The notes under the pieces were generated by a model, which worked only from the letters and a program-made list of their open reading frames with translations, was not told the origin of the DNA and did no database searches. Shown in pieces: positions 1 to 11,809 of a DNA stretch of 64,000 nt. A program made the position numbers and the translations under genes. Every line of letters starts with the position of its first letter. Within the stretch, counting starts at the first letter, position 1. The stretch is from Toxorhynchites rutilus septentrionalis (lineage: Eukaryota; Arthropoda; Insecta; Diptera; Culicidae): NCBI RefSeq assembly GCF_029784135.1, contig NC_073746.1, positions 305,304,665 to 305,368,664 of the forward strand, written 5' to 3'.

Positions 1-801
1 AAAACAAGGAGCCTTTCTAGAGCAAACGGGAAAATATCCTCAATGAATTGCAAAGGATGTTATCGAACCGCTATCACTTTCATGCTCTGTCTAAGGTAAA
101 CATAATTGCGGCACGAGTATTCCTTTGACGTGCAATACACCCTTATCACGATTCCTTCTTTTATCGCCCGGGGGAAGAATTCTTTTTCCTGAGGGGCAAC
201 ATTTCCTTGAGAGGTTAGCTTTCAACATTCGTATCTAATTCTAATGGGGAACCATGTATTACTCGATAACAATCTGTTTCTGAATTGATAGAATTGAGAT
301 TTGATATTTTAACTTCATTGGTCTTCACGAATTTGAGTTGCATATCACCGTGTATTTTTGACGTACGATTACGTCATTATCTATGATGCAAATGAACTCT
401 TCCGCCCGGGTGCGGAAGCTTCATGATTTTCCACATAATATTCCACATTCTGCTGCTTCGTATTTATTAGAGACTTGGAACTGTGAACACATTTTGTAAA
501 TTTTCATCGAAACGCATAACAATTTGCACGGCATTATACATATATTTTGAGCCCTTGTGACTAAATCTGTTGATTTCCATACATTATATCAAGATAGTAC
601 GCGTTGAACTGTTGTTTTTTGTTACTTTTTCGGGAAAGTGTAACAAATTTCTATCGATTGTTGTAAAGAGAAACAGAAATTCTACCACCGACATAAATAC
701 CTCTCATCTCCAACGTACCAAACTCTTATCATTCAATCAGTCAATTTTGATCACTTTGCCGGGAAGTAGAAAAGCTGCAAAGAATTGAATATATAATATT
801 T
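1..801. other. No recognisable gene; AT-rich sequence
   Basis: I see no coding region, RNA gene or complete repeat here. The short ORFs have no recognisable domain. The only notable motif is a diverged copy of the dispersed palindrome (GACGTACGATTACGTC) at 360-375, described with the palindromic repeat family elsewhere in the window. Confidence 0.5.
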
Positions 802-983
802 GTCTCTCTACTCTCTACTCTGTACTCTCTCTACTCTCTACTTTCTACTCTCTACTCTCTACTCTCTCTATTCTCTCTACTCTCTCTACTCTTTACTCTC
901 TCTACTCTACTCTCTACTCTCTCTACTCTCTCTACTCTCTCTACTCTTTCTACTCTACCTACTCTCTCTACTTTACTCTACAG
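802..983. repeat. (CTCTA/CTCTCTA)n microsatellite
   Basis: About 180 bases made almost entirely of interleaved CTCTA and CTCTCTA units, with occasional T insertions. The Leu/Ser/Tyr-only ORF that crosses it is an artefact of the repeat. The strand is strongly pyrimidine-biased. No gene is visible next to it. Confidence 0.95.
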
Positions 984-1074
984 AGGTAATGGAAAGGGGC
1001 AATTACGATGAGTTTTGAACGAAAATTTGTCAATATACTACTAATAAACGATGGGGAATATTATTTTCCTCTTC

Positions 1075-1345
1075 TTTGGAAGATAATGAGGACCCCTATA
1101 GCCCTATCGCATTATTCCATGGGTGATTCCGCGGATAATTTCGTGAAAATTAGTAGTTTTGTTCTTTATCGCATAATATTAGACCCGTATATTTGAATCT
1201 TTTCATTAGGTTAGCCATTCGAATTATAGGGTGTTCCGAAAAATACACTCTTTCCTCTTTTCCCCAAAAATCTTTTTTTTTTCAGAAATTCATAACTCTT
1301 ATGGACTCGGAAATTACTGAACCGATCGACATGAAAATTGGTATG
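1075..1345 (+). repeat. Dispersed repeat, copy 1 (relative at 24410-24830)
   Basis: This stretch shares wording with 24410-24830: a block around 'gtagttttgttctttatcgca', then 'agacccgtat', then poly-T with 'aattcataact'. It lies directly upstream of the Helitron-type tandem repeats, so the two may be parts of one larger transposon. No coding potential is visible. The family identity is unknown to me. Confidence 0.55.
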
Positions 1346-1379
1346 TAGGAGTTTTTGAGGCCGGGGAAGGTTCTTATGA

Positions 1380-1860
1380 TAGTTCGAGACCCCTCCCCCC
1401 TCTCTAAGGGGCGGCTCCATACAATACAACACAAATCTCTGTATTACTCGAGAATAAATTAAGCAAAAGAAGCCAAAATAGGCATGTGGGGGTTTTAGGA
1501 GGCACGAAATGTTTATATGGTGAATAGACACTTCTCTCTAAAGGAAGGGGGCGTTGAATAACTTGAGAGCTGTTCATGAAAATGTAATCAAACTTGGCGT
1601 ATAAAGGTTTTAGGGATTGATAAACGAATCAATGGTGGCTTGACATTCTTCCCTCCTCTCTAAGGGGAGGCTGCCATACAAAAGAAACACAAATTTCTGT
1701 ATAACTCGAGAACTAATCGAGCAAAAGGAAGGTTTTAGGGAGCACGGAACGTTTGTATGGCGAATCGACACTCCTCTCTCTGGAGTGTCAATTCGCCATG
1801 TATGGCGCTTAGTAAGAAAACGTGAATGTGATAACTAAAAATAAATTTTGGGCTGGATGA
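1380..1860 (+). repeat. Helitron-associated ~145-bp tandem repeats with a broken 3' tail
   Basis: Diverged monomers recur here, marked by 'ctctctaagggg', 'gccatacaa', 'acacaaatttctg' and 'ctcgagaa.taat.aagcaaa'. The same monomer forms arrays at 3899-4330 and, inverted, at 38900-39374. Around 1808-1855 the sequence resembles the Helitron-like tail seen ending at 4647 ('gtaagaaaacgtgaatgt', 'aaattttgggc'), but it is lost before the CTAGT terminus. This is a decayed copy; a later deletion removed its end. Confidence 0.6.
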
Positions 1861-2635
1861 AGTTTTTTGAAAGTGAAAAACAAAATTCATTAAAAATTCA
1901 ATAAAAATAATTTGAACAGTGATTTCCACTAACATTTAAAACTAGAACATACATATAAACCTTTGTTTTACGTTTGAATCGATTTTTTTTCATGATCATA
2001 AACTTTTTTATGATAAATTTCGTAACGCGCAAACCGTGAATGATTTTTGAAAAAATCGGAACCATGTCCGTATTTTTTTCCGCCTACTTAATAAAAAGTT
2101 TTTCCAATTTGCTTATTTTATTGCATAAGCAACCCGCTATAGGTATTTCATTCATAGATTCCCATTTTTTGGACGCTCAGAGCCCGAGATATGGAAAGAG
2201 CAGCAAGAACAAAACGGGGATGACGTATTAACCCTTTGCGGTTGTATTAAATTTGGACATGGGTGTCTTACTGGTCGGAATTATTTTTCCTTGAGAAAGC
2301 AGTGATACATGCAAGATAATGAAAAATAAACATTTTTTAAAATTTTTTTTTTAATCATATATATGGATTAACTTAACAATGTATTTCAATGTAATGTTTT
2401 TTAAAATAAAAAATATATTTTATAATTCGTCTTCATGTGAAATCTTTCGAAACAGTCTCCAAAAGTAAATTATATGAAGTATAATCACTACATAATTATA
2501 TTTTTATTATCCGTTGAGATCCGTATGAGACACTTTTGCCATTAATGTAATAAATGTGTAATAATTGCTAACAATGTGTATCCGAAAAGATCAGCACTTT
2601 TCACTTTGAACAAACAAAATTTTTTTTGTACATTA
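1861..2635. other. No recognisable gene; AT-rich
   Basis: Low-complexity AT-rich DNA. A TTAA followed by CCCTTTGCGG at 2228-2241 resembles the end of a piggyBac-type element, but I could not find its partner, so it is not called. No coding region is supported. Confidence 0.4.
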
Positions 2636-2637
2636 TA

Positions 2638-3892
2638 TTAGGCTGTCAAAAAAGTCCTGCGGTATTTCTTTTTGAATTTTCATTTGTTCATAAAATTAGT
2701 TACAATCATCTATTTTAAGTCAAATATGCGCCGTTTTGTTCGATGACTTGTTCCCAACGAGATGCCAACTTCATAAAACCCCTGTTATAGAAGCTCGCTT
2801 CCTTATTGGCAAAAAACTCGGATACCCAATTTTCACAGGCCTCTTTTGTGACTAGCTTCTGACTACCTAGCTCGTTCGCCGTGGACAAAAACAGGTGGTA
2901 GTCACTTGGTGCAAGGTCCGGACTATACGGTGGATGCAAAAGAACCTCCCATTCGAGCTCCCGGAGCTTCTGGGGCGTCACCAAAGAAGTGTGTGGCCTG
3001 GCGTTGTCCTGATGGAAGACAATGCGGCCTCTGTTTATCAAAGATGGCCTCTTCTTCATGAGTGCTACCTTCAAGCGGTCCAGTTGTTGGCAGTACAGGT
3101 CCGAATTGAGCGTTTGGCCATAGGGAAGCAGCTCATAATAGATTTTTCCTTGACAATCCCACAAAACACACAGCAGAACCTTCCTGGCCGTTAATGAAGG
3201 CTTGGCCACCGTCTGAGCCGCTTCAGCGGGCTTCGACCACGATCGTTTGTGCTTCACGTTGTCGTAAGTGACCCACTTTTCATCGCCAGTCACCATCCGC
3301 TTCAGAATCGGGTCGATTTTGTTGCGATTCAGCAGCGATTCACATGCGTCGATACGGTCAAAGGTGTTTTTTTTGCGTCAACGTGTGTGGCACCCATACA
3401 TCGAGCTTCTTTGTGAATCCAAGCTTCTTCAAATGACTTATCCCCAGCTCTTGGCCGATGCTACGGCTGCCGGTCTTTCTCGGCTAATTCAGCGATTTTG
3501 TCGCAATTTTCGACGACAGGCCTTCCGGAGCGTGGCGCATCTTCGACGACCTCTACACCAGAACGAAAACGTTGAAAACATCGTTGTGCGGTGGAAATGG
3601 AAAATGTGTCGGGTCCATAAACTGCACAAATTTTATTGGCAGCTTGAGATGCATTTTTGCCTTTGTCATAGTAGTACTGTAAAATATGTCGGATTTTCTC
3701 TTTATTTTGCTCCATATTTGCGACACTATAACTCACGAACGACTTAACCAAACAAAACACTGTCAAGGACTATAATATAGCGCGCAAAAATACCTTTCCA
3801 ACAAGCTATAGTCAATACAATGAATACAACTAGAACTACGCGCTTACAACGACATCTCGCGGAAATACCGCAGGACTTTTTTGACAGCCTAA
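2638..3892 (-). mobile_element. mariner transposon, copy 1 (complete ends, defective)
   Basis: A full-length mariner of 1255 bp lying on the minus strand. Both ends carry the same inverted repeat, beginning TTAGGCTGTCAAAAAAGTCC, and each end is flanked by the TA duplication typical of Tc1/mariner insertion (2636-2637 and 3893-3894). It interrupts, or lies against, the Helitron-type tandem repeats that resume at 3899. The transposase inside is broken by small deletions and a homopolymer frameshift. The copy at 61964-63245 is its close relative and supplies the reference for those lesions. Confidence 0.95.
2715..3715 (-). pseudogene. mariner transposase, frameshifted (DD34D)
   Basis: Reads from MEQNKEKIRHIL at 3715, through an amino-terminal helix-turn-helix region, to the catalytic domain. 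The carboxyl part (2715-3296) is intact. It shows TGDEKW around the first Asp, then HQDNARPHT, then SPDLAPSDYH; I count 34 residues between the last two Asp residues, the DD34D signature of mariner. The enzyme would cut and paste the element in the nucleus. Compared with the copy at 62144, this one lost about 8 bases near 3470 and 18 bases near 3437, and it gained one T in a T-run near 3365. The frame is therefore broken between the two halves. It cannot make a working protein, but its catalytic residues are unchanged. Confidence 0.93.
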
Positions 3893-3898
3893 TATATA

Positions 3899-4330
3899 GG
3901 GTGCAATAAATGTTTCTATGGTGGTTAGACTCTCCACTCCCTCTTTAAGGGAGGGGCTGCCATACAAATGAAACACAAATTTCTACATTTCTCGAGAATT
4001 ATTCAAGCAAATGAAACCAAATTAGGCATATTGAGGTTTAAGGGTGCAATATATGTTTCTATGGTGGTTAGACTCTCCACCCCCCTCTCTAAGGGGGAGG
4101 GCTGCGATACAAATGAAACACAAATTTCTGCATTACTCGAGACTTAATACAGCAAATGAAACCAAATTTTGCATGTGAAGATTTTAGGGTGCTATGAATG
4201 TTTCTATGATGGTCAGACTCTCCACCCTTCTCTCTAAGGGGTATGCCATAAAAATGAAACAAAAATTTCTGCATTACTCGAGAATTAATCAAGCAAATTA
4301 AACCAATTTTGCATGTGAAGGTTTTGGAAT
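3899..4330 (+). repeat. Tandem minisatellite, about three ~145-bp monomers
   Basis: Three diverged monomers in direct order. Each begins near 'gggtgcaataaatgtttc', passes through 'ttagactctccac', a C/T then G-rich inverted stretch ('ccctctctaagggg') and 'gccatacaaatgaaac', and ends near 'aaaccaaatttggcatgtg'. The array runs straight into the Helitron-like tail. The same order is seen in the minus-strand copy at 38340-39374, so the array appears to be an internal part of that transposon family. Confidence 0.85.
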
Positions 4331-4647
4331 TGTCCGATTTAGGGCTGTCTTTATTCTATCATATTTTCTATATAAAACATTTATTCCTTGTAACGGAGAA
4401 ACATGTTATTTGCAAGTGGTTGATATTATCTGATATTATAATGATATTATAATGATGAGTTTTGTTAGAAATACTTGGAATTTTATTGTGAAAGGTAAAT
4501 TCAACGGAATCGAATAGAAGATCAATCAATGAACAGTTCTGCGATTGGACCCATGAACTTGTTCATAGTAAGAAAACGTGAATGTTTGAAGGTATTGATA
4601 ACAACAAACAAATTTTGGGCGGGACGAAGTTTGCCGGGTCAGCTAGT
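4331..4647 (+). mobile_element. Helitron-like 3' tail, copy A
   Basis: Begins 'ggaattgtccgatttaggg' and ends 'gccgggtcagctagt'. The terminal CTAGT fits the CTRRT end of Helitrons, and it is preceded by a GC-rich stretch that could form the usual subterminal hairpin, though the pairing is imperfect. The same tail ends copy C at 44777; copy B on the minus strand is truncated. Helitrons move by rolling-circle replication and make no target duplication; none is seen. There is no Rep/helicase ORF, so this is a non-autonomous member. The Helitron assignment rests on the terminus and on my recollection of mosquito Helitron tails. Confidence 0.65.
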
Positions 4648-6447
4648 ATCAAATAAAAATAAACAGGAAATCGAACCAATTTTGGATTCATTTTCAGTTC
4701 GATTCCGACAATCTCTCAAGCCGGTATCAATCTGTAACGAGAAAAATGTTTTGCTTGCTGTAGTGAACAATATTAATATGCAACTAATTAGCCCTGTTTC
4801 CACCTAACTATATTGCCCCACAGTGAACCATCTGCCATATATTCAGTATAATACTATAGACCGAATAACCTTTCGCCTAGAAAATTTTGGGAAACACCAG
4901 ACAGAGCACGTAACATTGTATCGACACAGATGCTGCCCAAATTGATAATAATCATCTCAACGAAGGAAAAAGATCATCACAGAGGGGAGTCTCGGCATTT
5001 AATTAATATCCGAAATAATTGGGGCAAAAATGGAAGCAAACTGCCGGACCGGCAAGCTACCCGACTTTCAGGCTTCAGATTAGAGATTGTGTCACGTGTC
5101 GCTGGAAAAGAGTTGAACAAAAAGGAAACGGAAAGCAGGTGTAACTGTGTAAGACTGCAAATGACTGCAGCTCTCTCATTTGCGCTTTGAATTATGTGGT
5201 GGAAAATTGTGAACCTTCCCCCTGGCGTGATCGGAAAAGTTTTCAGCTAGAGTTAGAAGGCCAGAAGGACTATCGTAGGGTTTAAAAATGACAGTTTTGC
5301 AAAAAAAAGTTCTCAAAGCCTTTTTTGTGGTAACCGATTTTTCATCAATGGTCATAAGCAATTCTAAACAATGGTCATTTATCCCGGAAGAAGTTTAACA
5401 AGAATCTTTAAAACAATTTATACTTTTAGGGTTGATGTCAGTAAATCATTTCTTCAATTCTGTTCTTGTTGAGTGTCCTATTTAGTTAGCGTAAAATTTT
5501 CTAATCTGATATACAATACTTACATTGCTATAATCAGGAAACAAATTATAGCTCATTAAATTGAATTGTCTTTACCCAGGAAAGTTTCGTCAACAATTTA
5601 AATTGACAGAATTTATGACTTTTTTGTGCATGGTCACGAACCGACGAACAAAGCAAAATTTCCACCTCTGAGCCATTGCAATGAAAATGTAAATTACACT
5701 GGAAAATAGCACAGTGAATTTCATTTCAACATCCAGAACTTCACAATCCATGGTTGAGTTCGCACAGCAATTGCAAAACTGCGACAGTTGGCGAAAACTT
5801 AAGACCGTCTCGGCAGTAATCCCCTCGGAGGACCACAATAACATTTTAAACCATTATGCAAATCATGGCTCATTGAAAGAGACACTCGGGCACAACAGGG
5901 CGCAACAAAAGCAACAAACCATTTAAAGGATCCTTGGAGGCTACCAGCGTTATATTGCTTCTGCCATTGGACAAGGAATAAGTTGTCGTGAAACAGGGCA
6001 AGAGGGAAGAGAACAGCCCCATTACTGGGAACGGTCAATAGATGATGTTGTTCTCTAAGGAGGGTTTATTTTCGAAGGACAACGCTCACAATGGAGCACA
6101 TTTGGCTACCGGAAAGACTTTCTTCGTTTTTCTACGGCAGGAAGCGTGTTCTCGTTGCGAAAAGCCCACTCAGTGAGCGAAACAGTCACTGCGTTCCGAA
6201 ACGGACAAAATGTAATCAACTCCGTTTGTATTATGTTCATGTTGTCAATATCATTCTAGATTAGAATTGATTTTCGCTGGTACGTAAGCAGCTCCTCAAT
6301 TTGCATTCAATTCTGGCTATGTTCCTCTTGCCGAATTGCAAGTTTAATTGTAAACGACCGTGAACAATTTCAAAATCATGAGCGCAACAATCTTCCGACT
6401 TCCGATTCTTGTAGAACATCGCCCTTTGTAACCCAATCCCAATTAAT
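4648..6447. other. No recognisable gene
   Basis: Mixed-composition DNA without ORFs of recognisable family. Short ORFs on both strands (for example near 4930-5190 and 5590-5926) overlap each other and show no domain. I cannot identify a repeat family here. Confidence 0.4.
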
Positions 6448-6666
6448 CAGCCCTATTCTGTATTACGATCGATTCGAAATATTTCGAACGACTTGATAGA
6501 ATTCCATTCTGTATTCCGTTCGAGTTGTTTTTGCATTTCGTTCGATCTGTTTCTCTTCGAACGTTCAACGTGCAAAACGTTCGAAATAGAGAATGCGAAA
6601 TTATAACTCGAACGTAATAACGGTTTCGAACGAAATGGGAATCCGTCGGAATACATAATAGGGCTG
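6448..6666. mobile_element. MITE with CAGCCCTATT inverted ends
   Basis: A 219-bp non-coding element. The left end reads CAGCCCTATTCTGTATT and the right end, on the other strand, CAGCCCTATTATGTATT. The interior is rich in the palindrome TTCGAA (several 'ttcgaac' blocks), so long stretches can self-pair. I do not see a convincing target duplication; 'aat' flanks both ends. The superfamily is unclear (hAT-like or Harbinger-like). Confidence 0.75.
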
Positions 6667-7811
6667 AATAAGTTTACGGTCCCAACTTTTATCCAATGTT
6701 GCTCGCCCTACCCTTTCTCGACTTCTAGCGGATCAATTATCAAATTGCTATCGCGGAAGTTGTTACGTAGAACGAAATTAATCCGGAAACTTCGCCAAAC
6801 TTGCTGATTTTTGTTTGCCCTTTACCAGTATACGGCGATGTTTATAATTGTTTGAAGGGTTTTATTCTTTTTAAATTTTTGTTTTATCACTCCAACGGTG
6901 CGGATTCGACCGGGAAGATTAATGGTCTTTACAGTGAATTATTTTGAGAGATTGAATGGGTTTTGTTGCCTGTTTGAGTTCTGTAAGGAGATGCCGCAAC
7001 CCAGAAGCGATGCGGGCCAACAACAAAAAAAAAACCATTATTCCAGAGATACAAATGCGAACCATCGAACCATGAATTTGTATATTGGATCTAATTTTGA
7101 TTTTAGTTTTTGTTCGCATTGGCAATTGGATTTTTGAATTGTATCGCCACAAATCAATCGCAATGTTTTCTGTGACTATGAGTCTTGAGCCAAAATAACT
7201 TTTACCACCTTCTTGAACCGCATGTCATGCTCTGAAAATCCATTAAGCCCTCAAGCTGAACACCCTGCTGACAGACGTGAGCGAATACATAATTCATCTT
7301 CTGAGCATCTTTCACCCCGAGCCCGAAGGGGAATGCGATGCTTCGGAAGGGATGACACCATTAGCACAAATCGTCAAGATGTGACCAGGTGGTTGTTTCC
7401 GGCGGGACAAACGTTTGTTCGTGAGTGAATATTGTGGCATGGAATAGGTCATTTTTCGTTGGATGTGACCTCACACTGTTACCATGAAGTCAACTTTTTT
7501 TCATAACGAATTTTAAATTGAATCCCTGCGATCGACAACCGTGTATAGTGTATCGCACCGGCGAAAACACTTCAAATACTTCATGAAATTTTTATATCTT
7601 TCTTACTCTGTTCCTTCAGAAACTCTTCAAAAACTTTATGAAATCTTTACAACTTCCTTACTCTGTTCCTTCAGAAACTCTTCCTACTTCCATTGCCACA
7701 GCGAACTCAAAAATCTAGGGTTAGAAAACGAAACAGGGAGATGGCATATCAATATAGGGAGAAGTACCTATCATCGCAATAGTACCTATTATGGTAATAC
7801 GAGTGAGTTTT
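6667..7811. other. No recognisable gene
   Basis: No supported features. Overlapping ORFs on opposite strands at 6898-7152 and two imperfect copies of a short phrase ('ttccttcagaaactcttc' at about 7611 and 7670) are the only patterns seen. Confidence 0.4.
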
Positions 7812-8584
7812 GACGTAGAACTACGTCTTTCAGGAAGGGTGCCAAATCAAAAAACGGGTCACATTTTTACGACGTCTCTAAAAGTCCGGAAATTAATGTG
7901 CCCGGGGGAATCCGCTTTGCGAATACATGCAAGTTTTGTACTCGCTTGTCGTTGTGCAGACCGGAATATGTTTCCCTAAAACGTACTTTTAAACTGAGAT
8001 GCCTGGAATAAACGTCATTTGAGATACTAGAGATGAATGAACTTTCTTTCGCGGTTCGAGAACTACGTAATCATGAGATGTGCAATAATTTCAGAGGGAA
8101 ATGTAAAATACAATGATTGTTTGACAATTTTTCCGTTCACATATTTTGGTAGTCTTAGGCATCATATTGTGCTCCCGTGGCCGAGTGGTTAGCGTCATAA
8201 CTAACATGCCGGGTGTTCGGGTTCGATTCCCGTTCTGGTCGGGGGAATTTTTCGTCAAAGAAATTTCCTCCGACTTGCACTGTGATCACGCGTATTCTAG
8301 AGCTTGCCACTCAGAATGCATTGCAAGGGGTGTTATTTGGCATAGAAATCTCAACTAAGTACTAATAAAAATGACGCAAATGACGTTGAGACGGCGAAGT
8401 TCCTCTAGGAACGATAGTGCCATTGAAGAAGAAGAAGAGGCATCATATCAAACGTAAAAGGACGTTCATCAAATTTATTTGTAACGAAGAACATAATCTA
8501 TTACGAAACTTTCGATGTATTTTCAAATAATATTCGAAGTGGTAAAAAAGTGGATTTCATAATATAATTACGTAGTTCTACGTC
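7812..8584 (+). repeat. Palindrome-bounded dispersed repeat (GACGTAG family), copy with a SINE inside
   Basis: Opens with GACGTAGAACTACGTC at 7812-7827 followed by 'tttcaggaagggtgccaaatc'; the same following phrase recurs after the palindrome at 9537. Closes with ACGTAGTTCTACGTC near 8570 followed by 'gaaaatatgcgatcgtgtc', and the 'tgcg.tcgtgtc' phrase recurs at 9437 and 17091. The interior is non-coding and is interrupted by a SINE at 8168-8437. I do not recognise the family. The pairing of these two palindromes as one element's ends is inference. Confidence 0.5.
8168..8437 (+). mobile_element. tRNA-derived SINE
   Basis: A 270-bp SINE flanked by an 11-bp direct repeat, 'aggcatcatat', at 8157-8167 and 8438-8448. 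The head looks like a tRNA: an A-box-like 'tggccgagtggttagcgt' near 8178 and a B-box-like GGGTTCGATTCCC near 8219 form the internal RNA polymerase III promoter. The body is unrelated to tRNA and the 3' end is a short (GAA)n tail. This resembles Feilai-type mosquito SINEs. It would be copied by the reverse transcriptase of a LINE partner. It is not a functional tRNA gene because the tRNA fold is not kept. Confidence 0.9.
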
Positions 8585-9423
8585 GAAAATATGCGATCGT
8601 GTCCTAGATACAATCACTTACAACGTATTATTACGTCTTTCGGGAACATAGTAAGGTAAAAACTGAAACTTTAATGTTGGTTGCTTCGTGAAATTTCATA
8701 TCAATGACCGATCGTGTATTGTGAAAAATTTAGCACAAGTGTAAGTATAAAATTGTATATGGTAGCCGTTGTGTTAAAAATGACTTGATATATGAAACGA
8801 TTTATTTGAATTTCCATAAATAAAACCAAGGTGTGTTCCCGCTCGAGAACGGGTCGTTTGGTTTAACCTGTCTGTTTTGTTGTGTTCATTTTTACCCAAG
8901 GAAAGTTCATACGGCGAGAAAAATTGTAAAAGTGAAGAAATATTAGCAAAAGTGATTTCCCATATGCTCTACATGTTGTTAGTCCATATAAAATTCAGGA
9001 AGTAAAGGTTATAAAAGAAAATTTCCTTTTCCATTTCAAATATGTTTTCTCTATATTAAAGTAACATTTTTTTACTTATGAGAAAAATTGATAATTGTGT
9101 TCGGTATTGGTAATTATCTTATATTACATTGGTGAGTTTTTTTTTCTTTATTTCATCCATACATAACACAGGAGGCATCTCGTCCAGGATCACAGAGGGC
9201 GGGTTTCATCATAACTCGTTCCATTTCGGTATCTTTTATCTGATACGCACCATCCAACAACTGTTTACCAACCTTCTGTCATCATCACTCGGTAACACTG
9301 GTGGAGTGAACAAACAATACGCAACAACCGAACAACCGGCCGTTTTCAGGGCCACCATATCATCATAAAAGAGTTTAACGATGTAATTCTTTAAACATAT
9401 CCAAAATCGACAGATAGCCTAAC
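8585..9423. other. No recognisable gene; further palindrome relics
   Basis: AT-rich and non-coding. A diverged palindrome ('cgtattattacgtctttcggga') at about 8629-8650 looks like another GACGTAG-family head. Nothing else is identified. Confidence 0.4.
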
Positions 9424-9552
9424 GGAATCCTACGTCAACTATGCGGTCGTGTCTCGGACATAACCCTCCTGTGACCTTTTCATTGAAGTTTCTCGTGACA
9501 AATCTCCCACCAAATTTCTCCAATAAGCACGTTTTTGACGTAGAACTACGTC
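9424..9552. repeat. GACGTAG-family tail and head, 100 bp apart
   Basis: A tail-type motif ('ggaatcctacgtcaactatgcgg') at 9424-9446 is followed by a head-type palindrome, GACGTAGAACTACGTC, at 9537-9552 and then 'tttcattaagggtgccaaatc'. The head's right flank matches that at 7828. This tail-then-head order also appears near 8570/8629. Confidence 0.55.
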
Positions 9553-11809
9553 TTTCATTAAGGGTGCCAAATCAGAAAACAGGTCACGTTTTCATGAAAT
9601 AGAGTTAACGTCAATAACTATTTTTGCCGCGAACGGATTTTAGCGATTTACATACCAAACGAATCGGAAATTCTCTAAGATTTGTTTGATATGCTATACA
9701 TTACAATTCCATAGACTGTATATGGTTTAAATTGATGAAAATTGAAAGCATTCCACTTTCCTCATATATTTGTTCTGTCCATTTGTATGCTTTTCCGAAC
9801 AGAGCTGTCAATAACGAGCAACTTATCGACGAGCAACGAAGGGGGAATCGTAAGAAGTAATGTCTCCGTGGACAAAGTAAAACAAGAAGAACGAAGGGGA
9901 ATATTTGCCAAGAGTATAAACAGTGGATCTCGCTGAGACAAACTTTCATTCTTCGTGTAGAAATCGACTGAACTACATCGTTGCTGGACGGCAAGGGATC
10001 TAATGCTTTTCTCAAGGCTATGGGAGTGAATGAGTAATATGATGAATAAAGTGAATGAAGAATAAAGTTTTCCAAGGGCCTTTTTGAAGGTTAGAGACGA
10101 ATAAACTGAAGAAGTTTGAAGTCTCGAGCAAGGAAGGAAGGCAAACTTTCAGTATCGTTCTGTGTTCAAACCAATGAATATCGTTTGTTCTTCCTTGTTT
10201 TGCGTCATCACATGTCTTCGTTTCGGATTGAGCTATGGACGCGAACAAATTACTCGCTCGCTGATGTCTCTGGCATTGCAGTCATTGCATCAAACTGACG
10301 CCATTGGATTAAGGTTCTGAGCTACACAATTGTGGGAATCATCAAGCTAGGCTATCGTCAGCTCACCAACAAAATAAATGTTCTGGAATTTTGTCAGTTA
10401 TTTGGTTTCGCATGACGGTAGGAAAATTCTCTCCACAAAGGATGACATCTAAGCTAATCTAGATTGGCAATATTAACAGAAAGGGCTTCTGTTGAGAAGA
10501 GCACAAAACGGAGATAAGTGTGTGTATATTTAGTTGCTTCAAACCATCGATATATGAATATTTGTGTGCATACGTGCGAGCGTTTGGTGTTGCTAATTAT
10601 GCAGTCGCAATGATAAATATAAACATGGAGAGGAGATAGCGGGAGGGAAATATTTACGCTAGGGTATTAGTAATGAATCTCTGCTGAGACAAATATACAG
10701 AATTTTTCCAAGCAGTTAAGGTTTTTTGTTTTCTGTCATCAATGCATTGAACTAACGCTATGGTGAAGCAGGCGTTATGGTAGTGCACCAAAAAAATATT
10801 TGGGGAATACCAAGTTATTCAATAAGTTATATTAAGGTATTAATTTATTTGAGCTCGCATTCCAGTCACAAAACTGCATTCAACTAGGACTGCATTTGCG
10901 CTAATCTTGAACATAATGAAGCAGTGCTACTCTTTTCGAGGTTGTTGAGATTAACAGATAGAGTTTATTTCGTTTATTCAGCCACCAGAAAGTAAATGTC
11001 GTTCTGGAATGTAATGAATGTAATTTGGTTCCGCTTGCCAGTAGCAAAGCTTTCTCCACTATGGTTAACAGCTGCGCTTCTCTCGAACATGTAGTGTTAT
11101 GCGAGCACAAGAATGAATCATCAAACAATTATCGTCAAATGATTCTACAATAAAAAAATATTTCATGGCGACCAAACTGGTAGAATGGTTATATCAAAAT
11201 TTGCGTAGCATTATAAAATAATATCCGCAGTTATAAACAAGCGACTTGAATTGGAGAGTTCGGGTTGAACGATGACGCGGATCGGACGTGTTCGTTCGTG
11301 CTCTGTCTCTTTGTATGGAGTACCGGTGTAACGCGCCTATATTATGAATAAAAGTGAGCTATCCGCCTCGGTGCATAGAATTTCAGTGGAATTAGCGTTA
11401 ATTCCCTGGATAATTAGGGAAAAATTTGTAATCGAACAGTGAATGTTACGACGAAAAAATGCTTCCATGTTTAGTGCAGTGGTGTGTGTTATTTGGTCGG
11501 TTTCGTGTTAAAGCTTGTTACTCGTTCCGTCGCGTATGCATGTATGTGTTTGTGTATAAAATAAGGTTTTTGCACTGAAGGTGTTCTCATCGAAAGCATG
11601 TTGTGCTAACCTGAGAGAGAGGAGCCAGCTGAATGACAGATAGTTTGTTTTCTTCTTATTCTTTTTGCGCTTTCTCATCAAGAAAATTCAAATCGGACAA
11701 TTTCAATCAAACAAGTTGTTGTCATTCATCTATGAGAAAAGTGTTCAAACATGACGTGAATCTTTGTTTGTGTGTACATTTGTGCGTTTTTATCCTCGAT
11801 TTGACTTTT
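9553..11809. other. No recognisable gene; short internal repeats
   Basis: No ORF with a known domain. Two related phrases occur at about 9897-9945 and 10645-10695: '(g)gaatatttgcc..agtat', then 'tggatctcgctgagacaaa' or 'tgaatctctgctgagacaaa'. This suggests two diverged copies of an unidentified repeat. A 21-base phrase at 11232-11252 is repeated exactly at 17047-17067. Confidence 0.4.

Noticed and set aside
800..1018. 72-codon ORF rich in Leu, Ser and Tyr
   Set aside because: Translated CTCTA microsatellite.
2228..2290. piggyBac-type end (TTAA then CCCTTTGCGG)
   Set aside because: No inverted partner was found at a sensible distance, so a complete element cannot be supported.
2895..3747. 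Plus-strand ORFs across mariner copy 1
   Set aside because: Antisense shadows of the transposase.
3899..4330. CRISPR-like array
   Set aside because: Repeats are about 145 bp, diverged and contiguous without unique spacers; the sequence is eukaryotic.
8170..8250. Possible tRNA gene
   Set aside because: A and B boxes are present, but the acceptor and anticodon stems do not pair and target-site duplications show a SINE.
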